Source: Saccharibacillus soli (GTDB lineage Bacteria > Bacillota > Bacilli > Paenibacillales > Paenibacillaceae). Taken from it: a stretch of 64,000 bases of DNA. The stretch covers positions 744,001 through 808,000 of the forward strand of contig NIOB01000001.1 of assembly GCA_002189105.1 (NCBI GenBank), written 5' to 3'. The notes under the pieces were generated by a model. The model was not told the origin of the DNA. It was given only the letters and a program-made list of their open reading frames with translations, and did no database searches. The first letter of the stretch is position 1. Each line of letters starts with the position of its first letter. A program made the position numbers and the translations under genes. Shown one piece after another: positions 1 to 8,958 of the stretch.

Positions 1-350
1 ATGAAGTGTCGTTTCATCCGGGCGGCAAAACGGTAAGTGTACGTACAGGTACAACGCTGCTGGCTGCGGCCCGGGCAGCAGGCGTGTCCATTCCGGTACG
101 CTGCGAAGGCAAGATGGGCTGTCTGATGTGTAAAGTGTCATTGGACGGCGAAGCTGCCGGCGTTCTTCCTGCCCGTGAGGAAGAACGCAGAAAGCTGGGC
201 AGCAGCGTAGAGGAAGGGATTCGCCTGGCTTGTCAGGCCAAGGTCTGCGGAGATGCCGTAGTCACAGTGCCGGAAGATCGTCTCAAGCGGGCCATTCGGC
301 TCCAATTGGAGCGTCAGAAGCAGGAAGAGGACGATTTTTGGCTTAGATGA
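1..350 (+). CDS. 2Fe-2S ferredoxin-type protein (5' partial)
   Basis: Small electron-transfer protein of the plant-type 2Fe-2S ferredoxin fold. Counting from the GTG at position 6, cysteines lie at residues 33, 39 and 42 (C-x5-C-x2-C) with a fourth at 76, the layout expected for a 2Fe-2S cluster. The C-terminus is a charged helix. The frame stays open to the left edge and no ribosome binding site can be seen for the GTG at 6, so the true start probably lies outside the window and the gene is treated as partial. Its redox partner is unknown. The next gene (HU) has its own promoter, so the two are probably not co-regulated. Confidence 0.75.
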   Translation, partial: EVSFHPGGKTVSVRTGTTLLAAARAAGVSIPVRCEGKMGCLMCKVSLDGEAAGVLPAREEERRKLGSSVEEGIRLACQAKVCGDAVVTVPEDRLKRAIRLQLERQKQEEDDFWLR

Positions 351-355
351 AATGC

Positions 356-384
356 TTGAAATTATAAGGCTGGTGTATTACTAT
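356..384 (+). promoter_or_regulatory. Sigma-A promoter for the HU gene
   Basis: TTGAAA at 356-361 and TACTAT at 379-384 are separated by 17 bases, a good vegetative promoter spacing. It lies just after the ferredoxin stop codon and about 90 bases upstream of the HU start. Confidence 0.55.
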
Positions 385-477
385 AGGTGTGTTGCCTCGA
401 GGCTTTGTTTCAAGTGTTAAGCCTTTTCGGCGGGCACTCTTTGGGGTGCCGGATGATTGTAACGGGAGGTGAAACGC

Positions 478-750
478 ATGAACAAATCTGACCTGATTAG
501 CCAGGTAGCAGAGGCATCGGAGCTTGGCAAAAAAGAAGCAACCAAAGCGGTTGAAGCTGTTTTTGAAGCCATTTCCGCAGCCCTGCAAAATGGTGAGAAA
601 GTACAACTCGTCGGATTCGGTAACTTTGAAATCCGCGAACGTTCCGCCCGTAAAGGACGCAACCCGCAAACCGGTGAAGAAATCGAAATCCCGGCAAGCA
701 AGATTCCTGCTTTCAAACCGGGCAAAGCCCTGAAAGACGGAATTAAATAA
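478..750 (+). CDS. hup: HU family DNA-binding protein
   Basis: Nucleoid-associated histone-like protein of 90 residues that binds and bends DNA as a dimer. The sequence has the N-terminal helical dimerisation part and the conserved arm region with [20 protein letters not shown] and the closing [14 protein letters not shown] 478 is chosen because GGGAGG at 464-469 sits about 8 bases upstream. The in-frame GTG at 469 overlaps that ribosome binding site. The gene is monocistronic, between its own promoter and a terminator. The HU gene lies just upstream of mtrB in Bacillus as well, which agrees with the synteny seen here. Confidence 0.95.
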   Translation: MNKSDLISQVAEASELGKKEATKAVEAVFEAISAALQNGEKVQLVGFGNFEIRERSARKGRNPQTGEEIEIPASKIPAFKPGKALKDGIK

Positions 751-807
751 AATCTACATAATCCTTAGGGATTGAAGATTTTCAGCAGCGCGAAATTGCG
801 CTCGAGA

Positions 808-836
808 GCCGTGAATAATATATTCACGGCCTTTTT
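808..836 (+). terminator. Rho-independent terminator after HU
   Basis: A perfect 10-bp stem (GCCGTGAATA at 808-817 with TATTCACGGC at 821-830) and a 3-base loop is followed by CTTTTTC. Confidence 0.85.
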
Positions 837-965
837 CTTGTCTGCGAACAGTTTGCGGAGGAGGAAAGGCGCGGTTGACAACCCATTCCCCATTTGCCAT
901 CATTAATAGACTGTATTTCTGAGGATTAGAATGAAATAAGCAGCTGACCTAAGGGAGGAACCATT

Positions 966-1190
966 GTGGAAAATTCGGAAAAGGCCGACTACGTTGTGAT
1001 TAAAGCGCATGAAAATGGAGTACATGTGATCGGCTTGACAAGAGGTCAGGATACCCGTTTTCATCACACGGAAAAGCTGGATAAGGGCGAAGTGCTAATC
1101 GCCCAATTTACGGATCATACGTCGGCGATCAAGGTTCGCGGCAAGGCAACCGTCTTCACCAAACACGGCAATATCGAGACCGAAAACTAA
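966..1190 (+). CDS. mtrB: Trp RNA-binding attenuation protein TRAP
   Basis: TRAP forms an 11-subunit ring that, when loaded with tryptophan, wraps RNA bearing repeated (G/U)AG triplets and causes transcription termination or blocks translation. The 74-residue protein carries the family signatures [34 protein letters not shown] and matches the known length. The start is GTG 966, with GGGAGG at 953-958 about 7 bases upstream. No folE (mtrA) precedes it here, unlike Bacillus subtilis. A candidate target, a leader with GAG/TAG triplets in front of trpD, lies at about 10.64-10.92 kb in the same window. Confidence 0.93.
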   Translation: MENSEKADYVVIKAHENGVHVIGLTRGQDTRFHHTEKLDKGEVLIAQFTDHTSAIKVRGKATVFTKHGNIETEN

Positions 1191-1220
1191 ACGTTTGCGT
1201 TAGTTGTTTGAAGAAGCGTA

Positions 1221-1229
1221 TGCTATAAT
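1221..1229 (+). promoter_or_regulatory. Extended -10 promoter for the menaquinone operon
   Basis: TGCTATAAT at 1221-1229 is a perfect -10 box with the TG extension. The -35 is poor (TTAGTT at 1200-1205, 18-base spacing), as is common for extended -10 promoters. It lies 57 bases before hepS. Confidence 0.55.
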
Positions 1230-1285
1230 AGAAAAGATTGTGACAAAAATAGCGTTCAACGTTGGAAAAAGTCGGAGGCCTATAG

Positions 1286-2080
1286 ATGAAACCTTACTGC
1301 GTACCGGAGAAAACCGAGAAATATACCGGCTATGACATGATCCGGAAGCATACGGACATTCCGGCGCTTCCGGATGCACGGCTGCGACTGCTTCATGCTT
1401 TTCTTGAAGCTTCCGATTCGGCCAAAGGCAGCGAAGTATTCGGAACGGTCACCGCGCTGCTTCAGACCGGACTTGATATTCACGATCGCGTAGCGCCAGG
1501 AGACGATAGCGAAGAGGAAACGGCAATGCGTTCGCGGCAGCTTAAAGTGCTGGCTGGCGATTACTACAGCAGCCGATTCTACGAACTGTTGGCGGCGGCT
1601 GGCGAGATCGGAATGATTGCCGAGCTGAGCCGGGCAATTGCAGACGTTAATCGCAGCAAGATGGAGCTGTATCTGCGTATGCAGGGATCAGATGCTCCTG
1701 AGCTGCCTCAATACCTGCATGAATTGGCCGACATTAAGGTACGTTTGTTCCGAAGCTTTGATGGTCTGCTGGGCGGGGAGCTTCTGCCACTCTGGCGGAA
1801 GCTTTTGCATCTGGTTGGACTATGCGAGGCGGCGGCTGAAGAGTTAGCGGCCGTGCGCGGAGGAGCAGAGTTTACGGGGACGACTTTTCGGGAGACGGCG
1901 CTTCCGGGTGAATTGGAGGGAACGTTGGAGATTCAACTTTCCCAACTCCTGCGCGAGTGGGCTGGTCAGTTTGCAGCTGACCTTGAAGGGCTGCCTGCCA
2001 AGGTTGACCGGAGCGGACTGCGTCCGCTGGCTGAAGGCTTTGCCGCCGCAGCCGAAGCAAAAGGCGAGGTGATGGGATGA
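1286..2080 (+). CDS. hepS: Heptaprenyl diphosphate synthase component I
   Basis: Non-catalytic small subunit of the heterodimeric heptaprenyl diphosphate synthase that makes the C35 side chain of menaquinone-7. It is 264 residues long, with the family's [18 protein letters not shown] segment at about residues 86-103 and no DDxxD motif, as expected for this subunit. A GGAGG lies upstream of ATG 1286 (GTCGGAGGCC at about 1271). It is the first gene of a run of six overlapping genes, ending on the ATGA that starts menG. Its partner hepT lies at 5.1 kb, separated by four other menaquinone genes. Confidence 0.88.
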   Translation: MKPYCVPEKTEKYTGYDMIRKHTDIPALPDARLRLLHAFLEASDSAKGSEVFGTVTALLQTGLDIHDRVAPGDDSEEETAMRSRQLKVLAGDYYSSRFYELLAAAGEIGMIAELSRAIADVNRSKMELYLRMQGSDAPELPQYLHELADIKVRLFRSFDGLLGGELLPLWRKLLHLVGLCEAAAEELAAVRGGAEFTGTTFRETALPGELEGTLEIQLSQLLREWAGQFAADLEGLPAKVDRSGLRPLAEGFAAAAEAKGEVMG

Positions 2081-2796
2081 TGGCGGATTCGTCAAAACCG
2101 AAAGAGGAATATGTTCACGACGTCTTTCAGCAGATTGCGCCGAAATATGATCGCATGAACAACATTATTAGTTTTAATCGCCATAAAGCGTGGCGCAAGT
2201 TTGCCATGCGCAAAATGGCCGTCTCCCAGGGAGATAGCGCCATCGATCTGTGCTGCGGCACCTGCGACTGGACGATCAGCCTGGCCGAAGCGAGCAAGGG
2301 CGGGCCGATCACCGGGCTTGACTTTAGCCAGGCCATGCTTGATGTAGGGCGTCAGAAGCTGAAGGTTGCCCCTTATGGTGACCAGATTACGCTGATTCAG
2401 GGGAACGCCATGGAGCTTCCATTCGCCGATAACTCGTTTGATTACGCGACGATTGGATTTGGCCTGCGCAACGTGCCTGATCTGGTACAGGTGCTTCAGG
2501 AGATGCGCCGTGTGGTCAAGCCGGGGGGCATGGTAGTTTGTCTGGAAGTATCGAAGCCGACGACCCAACCGTTCAAGGGCCTGTATTATTTTTATTTTGA
2601 CCGGATTCTGCCGCTGTTCGGCAAAGTATTCGCCAAGAGCTACGAACAGTACAAATGGCTGCCGGAATCACTCAAACCCTTTCCGGGCCGCAAAGAGCTG
2701 GCTGACATCTTCCGTGAGGTTGGCCTCAAACAGGTGGAGGATTATCCACTGACCGGCGGGGTCGCCGCACTGCATATTGGAGTTAAGGAGAAATAG
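2077..2796 (+). CDS. menG: Demethylmenaquinone methyltransferase
   Basis: SAM-dependent methyltransferase of the UbiE/MenG family that carries out the last step of menaquinone synthesis, methylation of the ring after prenylation. The sequence has the [18 protein letters not shown] start, the SAM-binding [10 protein letters not shown] loop and the family block GFGLRNVPD. Length (239) is normal. It overlaps the hepS stop by 4 bases (ATGA), so translation is probably coupled. A second ATG directly follows (2080). Confidence 0.93.
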   Translation: MMADSSKPKEEYVHDVFQQIAPKYDRMNNIISFNRHKAWRKFAMRKMAVSQGDSAIDLCCGTCDWTISLAEASKGGPITGLDFSQAMLDVGRQKLKVAPYGDQITLIQGNAMELPFADNSFDYATIGFGLRNVPDLVQVLQEMRRVVKPGGMVVCLEVSKPTTQPFKGLYYFYFDRILPLFGKVFAKSYEQYKWLPESLKPFPGRKELADIFREVGLKQVEDYPLTGGVAALHIGVKEK

Positions 2797-2797
2797 C

Positions 2798-3667
2798 ATG
2801 TTCGGGAAAATCCGCGTTTTTTTGGAAATGATTAAGATTGAACACACTTTATTTGCACTTCCCTTCGCATTTATGGGGATGCTGCTTGGCTCCGTGGTCA
2901 TTAACGGACATCTGCCTTCGTGGGCGCAGGCTGGCTGGATTCTGTTGGCGATGATTGGTGCGCGAAGTGCAGCCATGGGCTTGAACCGTCTGATTGACCG
3001 CTATATCGATGCCAAAAATCCGCGTACGTCCAAACGTGCACTCCCGGCAGGACTGCTTGGAACGGGCGAGGTAGCGATCTTTGTTGTCGTCTTCTTCGCT
3101 CTGTTTTTGTGGGCGACTTTCGAGCTGTCTCGATTTGCGCTCCAACTGTTCCCGATCGCCGCGGTGCTGATCGTCGCTTATTCCTATACAAAGCGCTTCA
3201 CCTGGCTCTGCCATGTGGTTCTGGGGGCAACTCTGGCTCTGGCACCTTTGGGCGGCTGGGCGGCCGTTACGGACAGCTTCAGTTGGTCTTCGCTGGTCTT
3301 CTATATCGCGGTTGCGTTCTGGACCGCTGGCTTTGATGTGATTTACGCCTGCGACGACATCGACTTTGACCGTCGTGAGGGAATCTATTCGATTCCAAGC
3401 CGCTTTGGTCTGGAAAAAGCACTGAAAATCGCTCAAGGCTTCCATGTGATAACGGCAATCGGCCTGATCGCCTTGGCTTTTATGACGCCGCTGGGTTGGT
3501 GGTATGTCGCTGGCGTGGTGATCGCTTGTTCGATTCTGTTCTACCAGCACCGAATTGTGAAGCCAAGTGACCTCAGCCGCGTGCAGACGGCCTTCTTTAC
3601 GATGAACAGTTGGTTGAGTGGGATTGTATTCGTGTTCACTCTGATCGATTTGGTGGTGAAATACTAA
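2798..3667 (+). CDS. UbiA family prenyltransferase, likely MqnP type
   Basis: Integral membrane prenyltransferase of 289 residues with many hydrophobic helices. The first Asp-rich motif is NRLIDRYIDAKNPRT (Asn/Asp pattern of NDxxDxxxD) and the second region contains CDDIDFDRREG. The start ATG 2798 has AAGGAG at 2785-2790. UbiA, UbiX and MqnA encoded side by side point to the futalosine route, in which a UbiA homologue (MqnP) attaches the prenyl chain; a 4-hydroxybenzoate prenyltransferase annotation is the generic alternative. It ends one base into the next start (TAATG). Confidence 0.85.
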   Translation: MFGKIRVFLEMIKIEHTLFALPFAFMGMLLGSVVINGHLPSWAQAGWILLAMIGARSAAMGLNRLIDRYIDAKNPRTSKRALPAGLLGTGEVAIFVVVFFALFLWATFELSRFALQLFPIAAVLIVAYSYTKRFTWLCHVVLGATLALAPLGGWAAVTDSFSWSSLVFYIAVAFWTAGFDVIYACDDIDFDRREGIYSIPSRFGLEKALKIAQGFHVITAIGLIALAFMTPLGWWYVAGVVIACSILFYQHRIVKPSDLSRVQTAFFTMNSWLSGIVFVFTLIDLVVKY

Positions 3668-4281
3668 TGACCGAACTTGCGGGAGTCGGCAGACACTGGG
3701 TTGTGGGCATCACGGGCGCCAGTGGCAGTATCTACGGCGTTCGGCTGGCGGAAGAACTGCTGGATGCAGGATTCACCGTGCATCTGGTCGTCTCCAACGC
3801 AGGTTGGCGCGTGCTCAAGGAAGAAATGGACTTTGAAGCTTCAAGCCGGGAAGCGGAATTGGAAAGCCGCTTTGGCGGCCGTGCAGGTCGCTTGATTTAT
3901 CATCCGGTAGCCGATATTGGAGCTTCCATCGCCAGCGGTTCGTTCCGCGCCGAGGGGATGATTGTCATTCCGTGTTCCATGGGGACTTTGTCTGCGATTG
4001 CGCACGGATCTTCGGATAATCTGATGACCCGCGCTGCCGATGTGATGCTCAAGGAGGATCGGCCTTTGGTTCTCGTTCCACGCGAGACGCCGCTGCATGC
4101 CATTCATCTGGAGAATATGCTCAAGCTTTCCCGACTGGGCGTAAAGATGGTACCGGCCATGCCTGCCTTTTATCATCGTCCCCGGACGCTTGAGGAAGTG
4201 GTGGATTTTCTGGTGGGTAAAGTGCTGGATAGCGTGAATATTGAACATCGTTTGTTTAAAAGATGGGGGGAGGAAACGTGA
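3667..4281 (+). CDS. ubiX: UbiX flavin prenyltransferase
   Basis: Makes prenylated FMN from FMNH2 and dimethylallyl phosphate, the cofactor of UbiD-type decarboxylases. The 204-residue protein has the N-terminal GITGASGSIYGVRLAEEL nucleotide motif, IPCSMGTLSAIAHGSSDNL and the RETPLHAIHLENML block typical of UbiX/Pad. The start is ATG 3667, overlapping the previous stop by one base. In the futalosine route a late decarboxylation is attributed to UbiD-like proteins that need this cofactor. No ubiD homologue is in this window, so the partner must be elsewhere. Confidence 0.93.
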   Translation: MTELAGVGRHWVVGITGASGSIYGVRLAEELLDAGFTVHLVVSNAGWRVLKEEMDFEASSREAELESRFGGRAGRLIYHPVADIGASIASGSFRAEGMIVIPCSMGTLSAIAHGSSDNLMTRAADVMLKEDRPLVLVPRETPLHAIHLENMLKLSRLGVKMVPAMPAFYHRPRTLEEVVDFLVGKVLDSVNIEHRLFKRWGEET

Positions 4282-5138
4282 GAGAGAGCGAGCAGCTGCG
4301 ACTCGGGCGCATCCTCTATACCAACGTTTGGCCGGTGTATCATTATTTCGATCCGTCCGCATTAAGTTTCCCGGCGACGACGCGAATCGAAGTTCCGGCT
4401 GTATTGAACCGCCTGCTGCTGGAAGGGGAACTGGACATGAGTCCAGTCTCTTCTTTTGCTTATGGCATGGCTTCATCCGAATTTGTACTGCTGCCTGATC
4501 TATCGGTTAGCGCGGACGGAGCGGTCAAGTCCATTTTATGTTTTTCCCGCAAGCCATTTCATGAAGCGGTACAGGGCAAGATTGCACTCACCAATACCTC
4601 TGCGACTTCGGTGAACCTATTGAAGATCATTGCGGAAAAGGCCTACGGAGCGAAGCCGGAATATATCAGCTGTGAACCCGATCTGGCAACGATGCTGGAG
4701 CAGGCGGACGCTGCCTTGTTGATTGGCGATCATGCGATTCGCGCGGATTGGGCCAACACGGAATATATCGTCACGGACCTTGGTGAAGAGTGGAAGAGAT
4801 GGACCGGGCGCAGCATGACTTTTGCCGTCTGGACTGTATCCAAGCAGGCAGCAGCTCGCCATCCCGAGTGGATCGGTGAGTTGGCGGCGGCGCTCGCTGC
4901 GAGCAAGCGTCGAAGCCTGGAAGATCTGACGCCGGTAGCAGAAGAAGCAGTGGCGAAGCTAGGAGGAGAGCTGGCATACTGGCAGGACTATTTTGCCAAT
5001 CTGCGGCATGATCTCACTTCGGAACGTCTGGAGGGGCTGAGTCTTTATTTCCGCTATGCCTGGGAGATGGGACTTCTGCCAAAGAAAGCGGAAATCGAAA
5101 TTTGGACCAACAATACGGAGATACGGGTGAACGAATGA
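4278..5138 (+). CDS. mqnA: Chorismate dehydratase MqnA
   Basis: First enzyme of the futalosine pathway: dehydrates chorismate to 3-enolpyruvylbenzoate. The protein (286 residues) has the family start LGRILYTNVWPVYHYF, the DMSPVSSFAYG block and the GDHAIRA segment, a periplasmic-binding-protein-like fold without a signal peptide. GTG 4278 is preferred: it has GGGGAGG just upstream and overlaps the ubiX stop (GTGA). The earlier ATG 4263 lies within that ribosome binding region. Its presence indicates menaquinone synthesis by futalosine. The substrate chorismate is made by genes 3-4 kb downstream. Confidence 0.92.
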   Translation: MRESEQLRLGRILYTNVWPVYHYFDPSALSFPATTRIEVPAVLNRLLLEGELDMSPVSSFAYGMASSEFVLLPDLSVSADGAVKSILCFSRKPFHEAVQGKIALTNTSATSVNLLKIIAEKAYGAKPEYISCEPDLATMLEQADAALLIGDHAIRADWANTEYIVTDLGEEWKRWTGRSMTFAVWTVSKQAAARHPEWIGELAAALAASKRRSLEDLTPVAEEAVAKLGGELAYWQDYFANLRHDLTSERLEGLSLYFRYAWEMGLLPKKAEIEIWTNNTEIRVNE

Positions 5139-6109
5139 AACGAATGGAGATCTTCGGAACATTAAAAAAAGACATGGATGCCGTCGAACGCTCGTTATAC
5201 GCCTGCATCGAAAGTGAAAGTGCGTCGTTGGGTGAAGCGGCCATGCACCTGCTCAAAGCGGGCGGCAAACGTCTTCGTCCGGCTTTCGTCCTGCTGGGCG
5301 GTAAGTTTGGTACTTATGAGCTGGAACGTTTGAAGAAGGTTGCCGTTCCGCTGGAATTGATCCATATGGCTTCTCTGGTTCATGACGATGTGATTGATAA
5401 CGCACAGACGCGCCGGGGGCAGCTGACCGTCAAGGCAAAATGGGATAACCGGATCGCCATGTATACGGGGGATTACATTTATGCCAAAGCACTGGAGATG
5501 GTGTCAGACCTGGAAGATCCACGGATTCACCGGATTCTGGCCAAGGCCATGGTAGAAATGTCAATCGGTGAAATGGAGCAGATCCGCGACTTCTTTAACA
5601 CCAGGCAGAGCGTACGCCGTTATCTGCTTCGTATCCGCCGCAAGACGGCTCTCTTGATCGCCGTGAGCTGTCAGTTGGGTGCGCTGGCTGCCGGAGCTTC
5701 AGTTGAAGTGGCACGTGAATTGTACAATTATGGATACAACGTAGGGATGGCGTTCCAAGTGCGTGATGATCTGCTGGATCTGTGCGGTACAGAGAAACAG
5801 ATTGGCAAGCCGCCAGGCAGCGATATTCGTCAGGGCAACATTACCATTCCGGTGCTGTATGCGCTCCAGGAAGAACGTCTGCGCGAGCCGCTGCTTCAGG
5901 AGATCGGACGGATTCATCAGGAGAATGGACGTACCGAGGTGGGTGCGGCCGTGGCCATGATTACCGGAAGTTCGGGTGTAGCACGTGCAGAAGAACTGGC
6001 AGATCGATACACGCAAAAAGCGCTGGCAGCGCTTGAGCGTCTGCCTGATATTCGGGCACGCCGGCATCTGCGGGACATTGCGATGTTTGTGTCGCGTCGG
6101 ACATACTGA
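5135..6109 (+). CDS. hepT: Heptaprenyl diphosphate synthase component II
   Basis: Catalytic subunit of the polyprenyl diphosphate synthase; condenses isopentenyl units onto farnesyl diphosphate for the menaquinone side chain, together with HepS. First Asp-rich motif HDDVIDNAQTRRG, second motif FQVRDDLLDL followed by GKPPGSDIRQGNITIP. ATG 5135 overlaps the mqnA stop (ATGA), giving 324 residues, the usual family length. It is the last gene of the operon, followed by a strong terminator. Confidence 0.93.
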   Translation: MKRMEIFGTLKKDMDAVERSLYACIESESASLGEAAMHLLKAGGKRLRPAFVLLGGKFGTYELERLKKVAVPLELIHMASLVHDDVIDNAQTRRGQLTVKAKWDNRIAMYTGDYIYAKALEMVSDLEDPRIHRILAKAMVEMSIGEMEQIRDFFNTRQSVRRYLLRIRRKTALLIAVSCQLGALAAGASVEVARELYNYGYNVGMAFQVRDDLLDLCGTEKQIGKPPGSDIRQGNITIPVLYALQEERLREPLLQEIGRIHQENGRTEVGAAVAMITGSSGVARAEELADRYTQKALAALERLPDIRARRHLRDIAMFVSRRTY

Positions 6110-6156
6110 CGTCTGGCCCTGCGAAGAGCAGCTTGTCGATGCAAGCCTTGCACAAA

Positions 6157-6190
6157 AAAGAAGGATTCTGCGGAATCCTTCTTTTTTTCT
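6157..6190 (+). terminator. Terminator of the menaquinone operon
   Basis: AAAGAAGGATTC (6157-6168) pairs with GAATCCTTCTTT (6173-6184) across a 4-base loop and is followed by T residues. The A-rich 5' side could also let it work in reverse. Confidence 0.88.
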
Positions 6191-6206
6191 GCAAAAATAA
6201 GCAGGA

Positions 6207-6235
6207 TTATGACAGGTTTACGTATAACCTATAAA
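6207..6235 (+). promoter_or_regulatory. Putative ndk promoter with internal palindrome
   Basis: TATAAA at 6230-6235 with a weak -35 (TTATGA at 6207-6212), 17-base spacing. Between and overlapping the boxes is an inverted repeat, AGGTT-TACGTAT-AACCT at 6214-6230, a plausible operator. Confidence 0.35.
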
Positions 6236-6287
6236 AAGCAGACGACTCAGCCGATAAAAATCATATGCCGAAAGTGGGAGATTGACG

Positions 6288-6731
6288 ATGGAACGTACTT
6301 TTTTGATGGTTAAACCCGACGGAGTACAACGCGGATTGATCGGACGGATTATCAGCCGTTTTGAAGATAAAGGCTTCAAGCTGGTTGGGGGCAAATTCAT
6401 GCAAATTTCCGAAGAACAGGCGAAACGCCATTATGCCGAGCACGAAGGCAAGCCGTTTTTTGGGGAACTGGTGGATTTCATCACGTCAGGTCCAGTGTTC
6501 GCGATGGTCTGGGAAGGCGACGACGTAATCGCGCTTTCGCGGACGCTCATGGGCAAGACCAAAGTCACGGAAGCGCTGCCTGGCACGATTCGCGGGGATT
6601 TTGCGGCTCACACGCCGTTTAACCTCATTCACGGATCGGATGGACCGGAAAGCGCGGCACGGGAAATCGCCAATTTCTTCACAGAAGCGGAACAGCTTGA
6701 TTATAATAAGGCGGTGGCGCGATGGATCTGA
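6288..6731 (+). CDS. ndk: Nucleoside diphosphate kinase
   Basis: Transfers the gamma phosphate between nucleoside triphosphates and diphosphates through a phosphohistidine. 147 residues, N-terminal [15 protein letters not shown] and the catalytic His in [12 protein letters not shown]. The usual R-T-N-P segment reads [18 protein letters not shown], so the loop before PGTIRGDF is divergent, but the downstream nucleotide-binding residues are intact. ATG 6288 is chosen for GGGAG at 6276-6280; the in-frame TTG 6282 lies too close to it. The end overlaps cheR by 10 bases, as in the Bacillus order ndk-cheR. Confidence 0.95.
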   Translation: MERTFLMVKPDGVQRGLIGRIISRFEDKGFKLVGGKFMQISEEQAKRHYAEHEGKPFFGELVDFITSGPVFAMVWEGDDVIALSRTLMGKTKVTEALPGTIRGDFAAHTPFNLIHGSDGPESAAREIANFFTEAEQLDYNKAVARWI

Positions 6732-7549
6732 CCAGAAGTGGTGCGGGACGCGATGAAGTATCGCTCCCAGGAAGCGACCCAGACTATACAGGGTTTATTA
6801 AAAATGTAAATGCCAGCACAGGAATTGATCTTTCCCAATACAAAGAAGCTCAAATGAAGCGCCGTTTGACTACGCTGCGCAGCAAACATGGTTATAATAC
6901 GTTCGCTCAGTTTTTTGATGCCATGAAAAAAGACAAGAACCTGTTCTATGAATTCCTGGATCGGATGACGATCAACGTCTCTGAATTCTGGCGCAACCCG
7001 AACCGCTGGGAAGTGCTGCGCGATACCATCATTCCGGAGCTGCGTGCAGGCGGTAAAAAGGGCTTGAAAGTCTGGAGCGCAGCCTGCTCGACCGGGGAAG
7101 AGCCTTATACGATTGCCATGGTTCTGGATGGACATGGGATTCTGGGTGACTCCAAGCTGGTTGCAGCTGATTTGGACGAAGGAGCATTGGCCAAGGCGAA
7201 ACAGGGTCAATATCTCGAGCGTTCGCTCAAGGATGTGCCTCCAAAAGTCGCTGAGAAATATTTCAAGGCTGACGGTCTGATGTACAAGGTGGACGATAAG
7301 CTCAAACGAGCGGTCAATTTCCAGAAGATGAATCTGCTGACGGACAAGTTCGACGATGGCTATGACCTGATCGTATGCCGCAACGTCATGATTTATTTTA
7401 CGGAAGAAGCCAAGTCGGCGCTCTATCACAAATTTGCATCCAGCCTGCGCAAAGGTGGCGTTCTGTTCGTCGGCAGCACGGAGCAAATCTTCTCGCCAGG
7501 ACAATATGGTCTGGAGCCATGTGATACGTTCTTCTACAAAAAAGTATAG
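6722..7549 (+). CDS. cheR: Chemotaxis protein methyltransferase CheR
   Basis: Methylates glutamates on chemoreceptors using SAM. The all-helical N-terminal domain (about residues 20-80, [15 protein letters not shown]) is followed by the SAM-binding domain with [17 protein letters not shown] and the conserved [11 protein letters not shown]. 275 residues, typical. It starts inside the end of ndk (overlap 10 bases), which implies coupled translation. No other chemotaxis gene is nearby; in Bacillus subtilis cheR is likewise isolated next to ndk and the chorismate synthase gene. Confidence 0.93.
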   Translation: MDLTRSGAGRDEVSLPGSDPDYTGFIKNVNASTGIDLSQYKEAQMKRRLTTLRSKHGYNTFAQFFDAMKKDKNLFYEFLDRMTINVSEFWRNPNRWEVLRDTIIPELRAGGKKGLKVWSAACSTGEEPYTIAMVLDGHGILGDSKLVAADLDEGALAKAKQGQYLERSLKDVPPKVAEKYFKADGLMYKVDDKLKRAVNFQKMNLLTDKFDDGYDLIVCRNVMIYFTEEAKSALYHKFASSLRKGGVLFVGSTEQIFSPGQYGLEPCDTFFYKKV

Positions 7550-7591
7550 CAGGCTTGGATTCCTGCAAGCCTTCAAGCTTCGACCTAAAGG

Positions 7592-7630
7592 CCGCTATGG
7601 GCCGCGTAATGCGGACTGTAGCGGTTTTTT
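7592..7630 (+). terminator. Terminator after cheR
   Basis: Outer stem CCGCTA (7592-7597) with TAGCGG (7619-7624), inner stem CCGC/GCGG (7602-7605, 7611-7614), then TTTTTT. Confidence 0.7.
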
Positions 7631-7696
7631 GCGCAGCTCGGACAGGCAGAGCAAGCACAGAAAGTCAGGCAACACTGACGCAAAATGTAAAGGTGC

Positions 7697-7725
7697 TTGG
7701 ACAAGAAGCAGGCAGATGGTATAAT
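7697..7725 (+). promoter_or_regulatory. Sigma-A promoter of aroC operon
   Basis: TTGGAC (7697-7702), 17 bases, TATAAT (7720-7725). About 55 bases of leader follow, with no obvious structured element, before aroC. Confidence 0.7.
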
Positions 7726-7787
7726 GGGCGAAGACATTTACGGATTTTAGCCGTTTACAGTTTAAAAGTTTAAAGGGGGAACGCATC

Positions 7788-8957
7788 ATGAGTTTACGTT
7801 ACTTGACCGCTGGGGAGACCCACGGACCGCAGTTGACCGCGATCGTTGAGGGGATGCCAAGCAATCTGCGCATCGATTTTGAGGCCTTGAATTTCCAACT
7901 GTTACGCAGACAAAAGGGATACGGCCGAGGCCGTCGCATGCAGATCGAACGAGATACGGCCGATATTGTGGGCGGCGTTCGCCACGGACAAACGACCGGT
8001 GCACCAATTGCCCTGATCGTAGCCAATAACGATTGGAAACACTGGACGAAGATTATGAACATCGAACCGATCGAAGGCACGGACGAAGAGAAACGACGGG
8101 TACATCGCCCACGTCCGGGTCATGCCGATCTGAACGGTGGACTCAAATATGATCTCAAAGACCTTCGCAACGTATTGGAGCGTTCCAGTGCCCGCGAGAC
8201 GGCGGTTCGGGTTGCGGTAGGTGCGCTGGCTCGTCAACTGCTGGCGAATTTTGGCATCAAGATCGGCGGACAGGTACTGCGTATTGGTGAGATCGAAGCG
8301 CCTGCCAATGATCTGCCGCTGGACGAACTCATTGAACGTACGGAAGCTTCTTCGGTGCGTGTGGTAGACGAAGAAACCGAGAAGAAGATGGAAGCTTATA
8401 TCGACCTCATTAAAAAAGAAGGCGATTCGGTAGGCGGCGTGGTCGAGTGTATTGTGGAAGGTGTACCGGTTGGTCTGGGCAGCCACGTGCAGTACGATCG
8501 CAAGCTGGACGCGCGGATTGCGCAGGCGGTTGTATCCATCAATGCGTTCAAGGGCGTGGAAATCGGCATCGGCTTTGAAGCCGGACAGCTGCGCGGTTCA
8601 CAAGTTCACGATGAGATTCTGTACAGTGAAGAGACAGGCTACACCCGCGCTTCCAATCGCCTCGGCGGTTTTGAAGGGGGCATGACCAACGGCATGCCAA
8701 TCGTCGTACGCGGCGTGATGAAGCCGATCCCAACGCTGTATAAGCCGCTTCGCAGTGTGGACATCGATACGAAAGAGCCGTTTAACGCCCAGGTGGAACG
8801 TTCCGATGCCTGCGCCGTGCCGGCAGCAAGCGTGGTACTGGAAAGCGTAGTGGCCTGGGAAGTGGCCAAGGCGTTCCTGGAGAAGTTCGGCGGAGACTCC
8901 ATGGAGGAGATCACGGAGAATTACGAGAACTACAAGCGTCAACTGGAGAACTACTAA
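7788..8957 (+). CDS. aroC: Chorismate synthase
   Basis: Last shikimate-pathway enzyme; converts 5-enolpyruvylshikimate-3-phosphate to chorismate with reduced FMN. Signatures: [20 protein letters not shown] at the N-terminus, [40 protein letters not shown] and [13 protein letters not shown]. 389 residues. It has AAAGGGGG before ATG 7788. It heads aroC-aroB-aroH; aroB begins one base after the stop codon. The gene is called aroF in Bacillus subtilis. Confidence 0.96.
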   Translation: MSLRYLTAGETHGPQLTAIVEGMPSNLRIDFEALNFQLLRRQKGYGRGRRMQIERDTADIVGGVRHGQTTGAPIALIVANNDWKHWTKIMNIEPIEGTDEEKRRVHRPRPGHADLNGGLKYDLKDLRNVLERSSARETAVRVAVGALARQLLANFGIKIGGQVLRIGEIEAPANDLPLDELIERTEASSVRVVDEETEKKMEAYIDLIKKEGDSVGGVVECIVEGVPVGLGSHVQYDRKLDARIAQAVVSINAFKGVEIGIGFEAGQLRGSQVHDEILYSEETGYTRASNRLGGFEGGMTNGMPIVVRGVMKPIPTLYKPLRSVDIDTKEPFNAQVERSDACAVPAASVVLESVVAWEVAKAFLEKFGGDSMEEITENYENYKRQLENY

Positions 8958-8958
8958 G

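Noticed and set aside
875-910. Promoter for mtrB from TTGACA at 875-880
   Set aside because: The -35 is perfect, but no acceptable -10 box lies at 16-18 bases.
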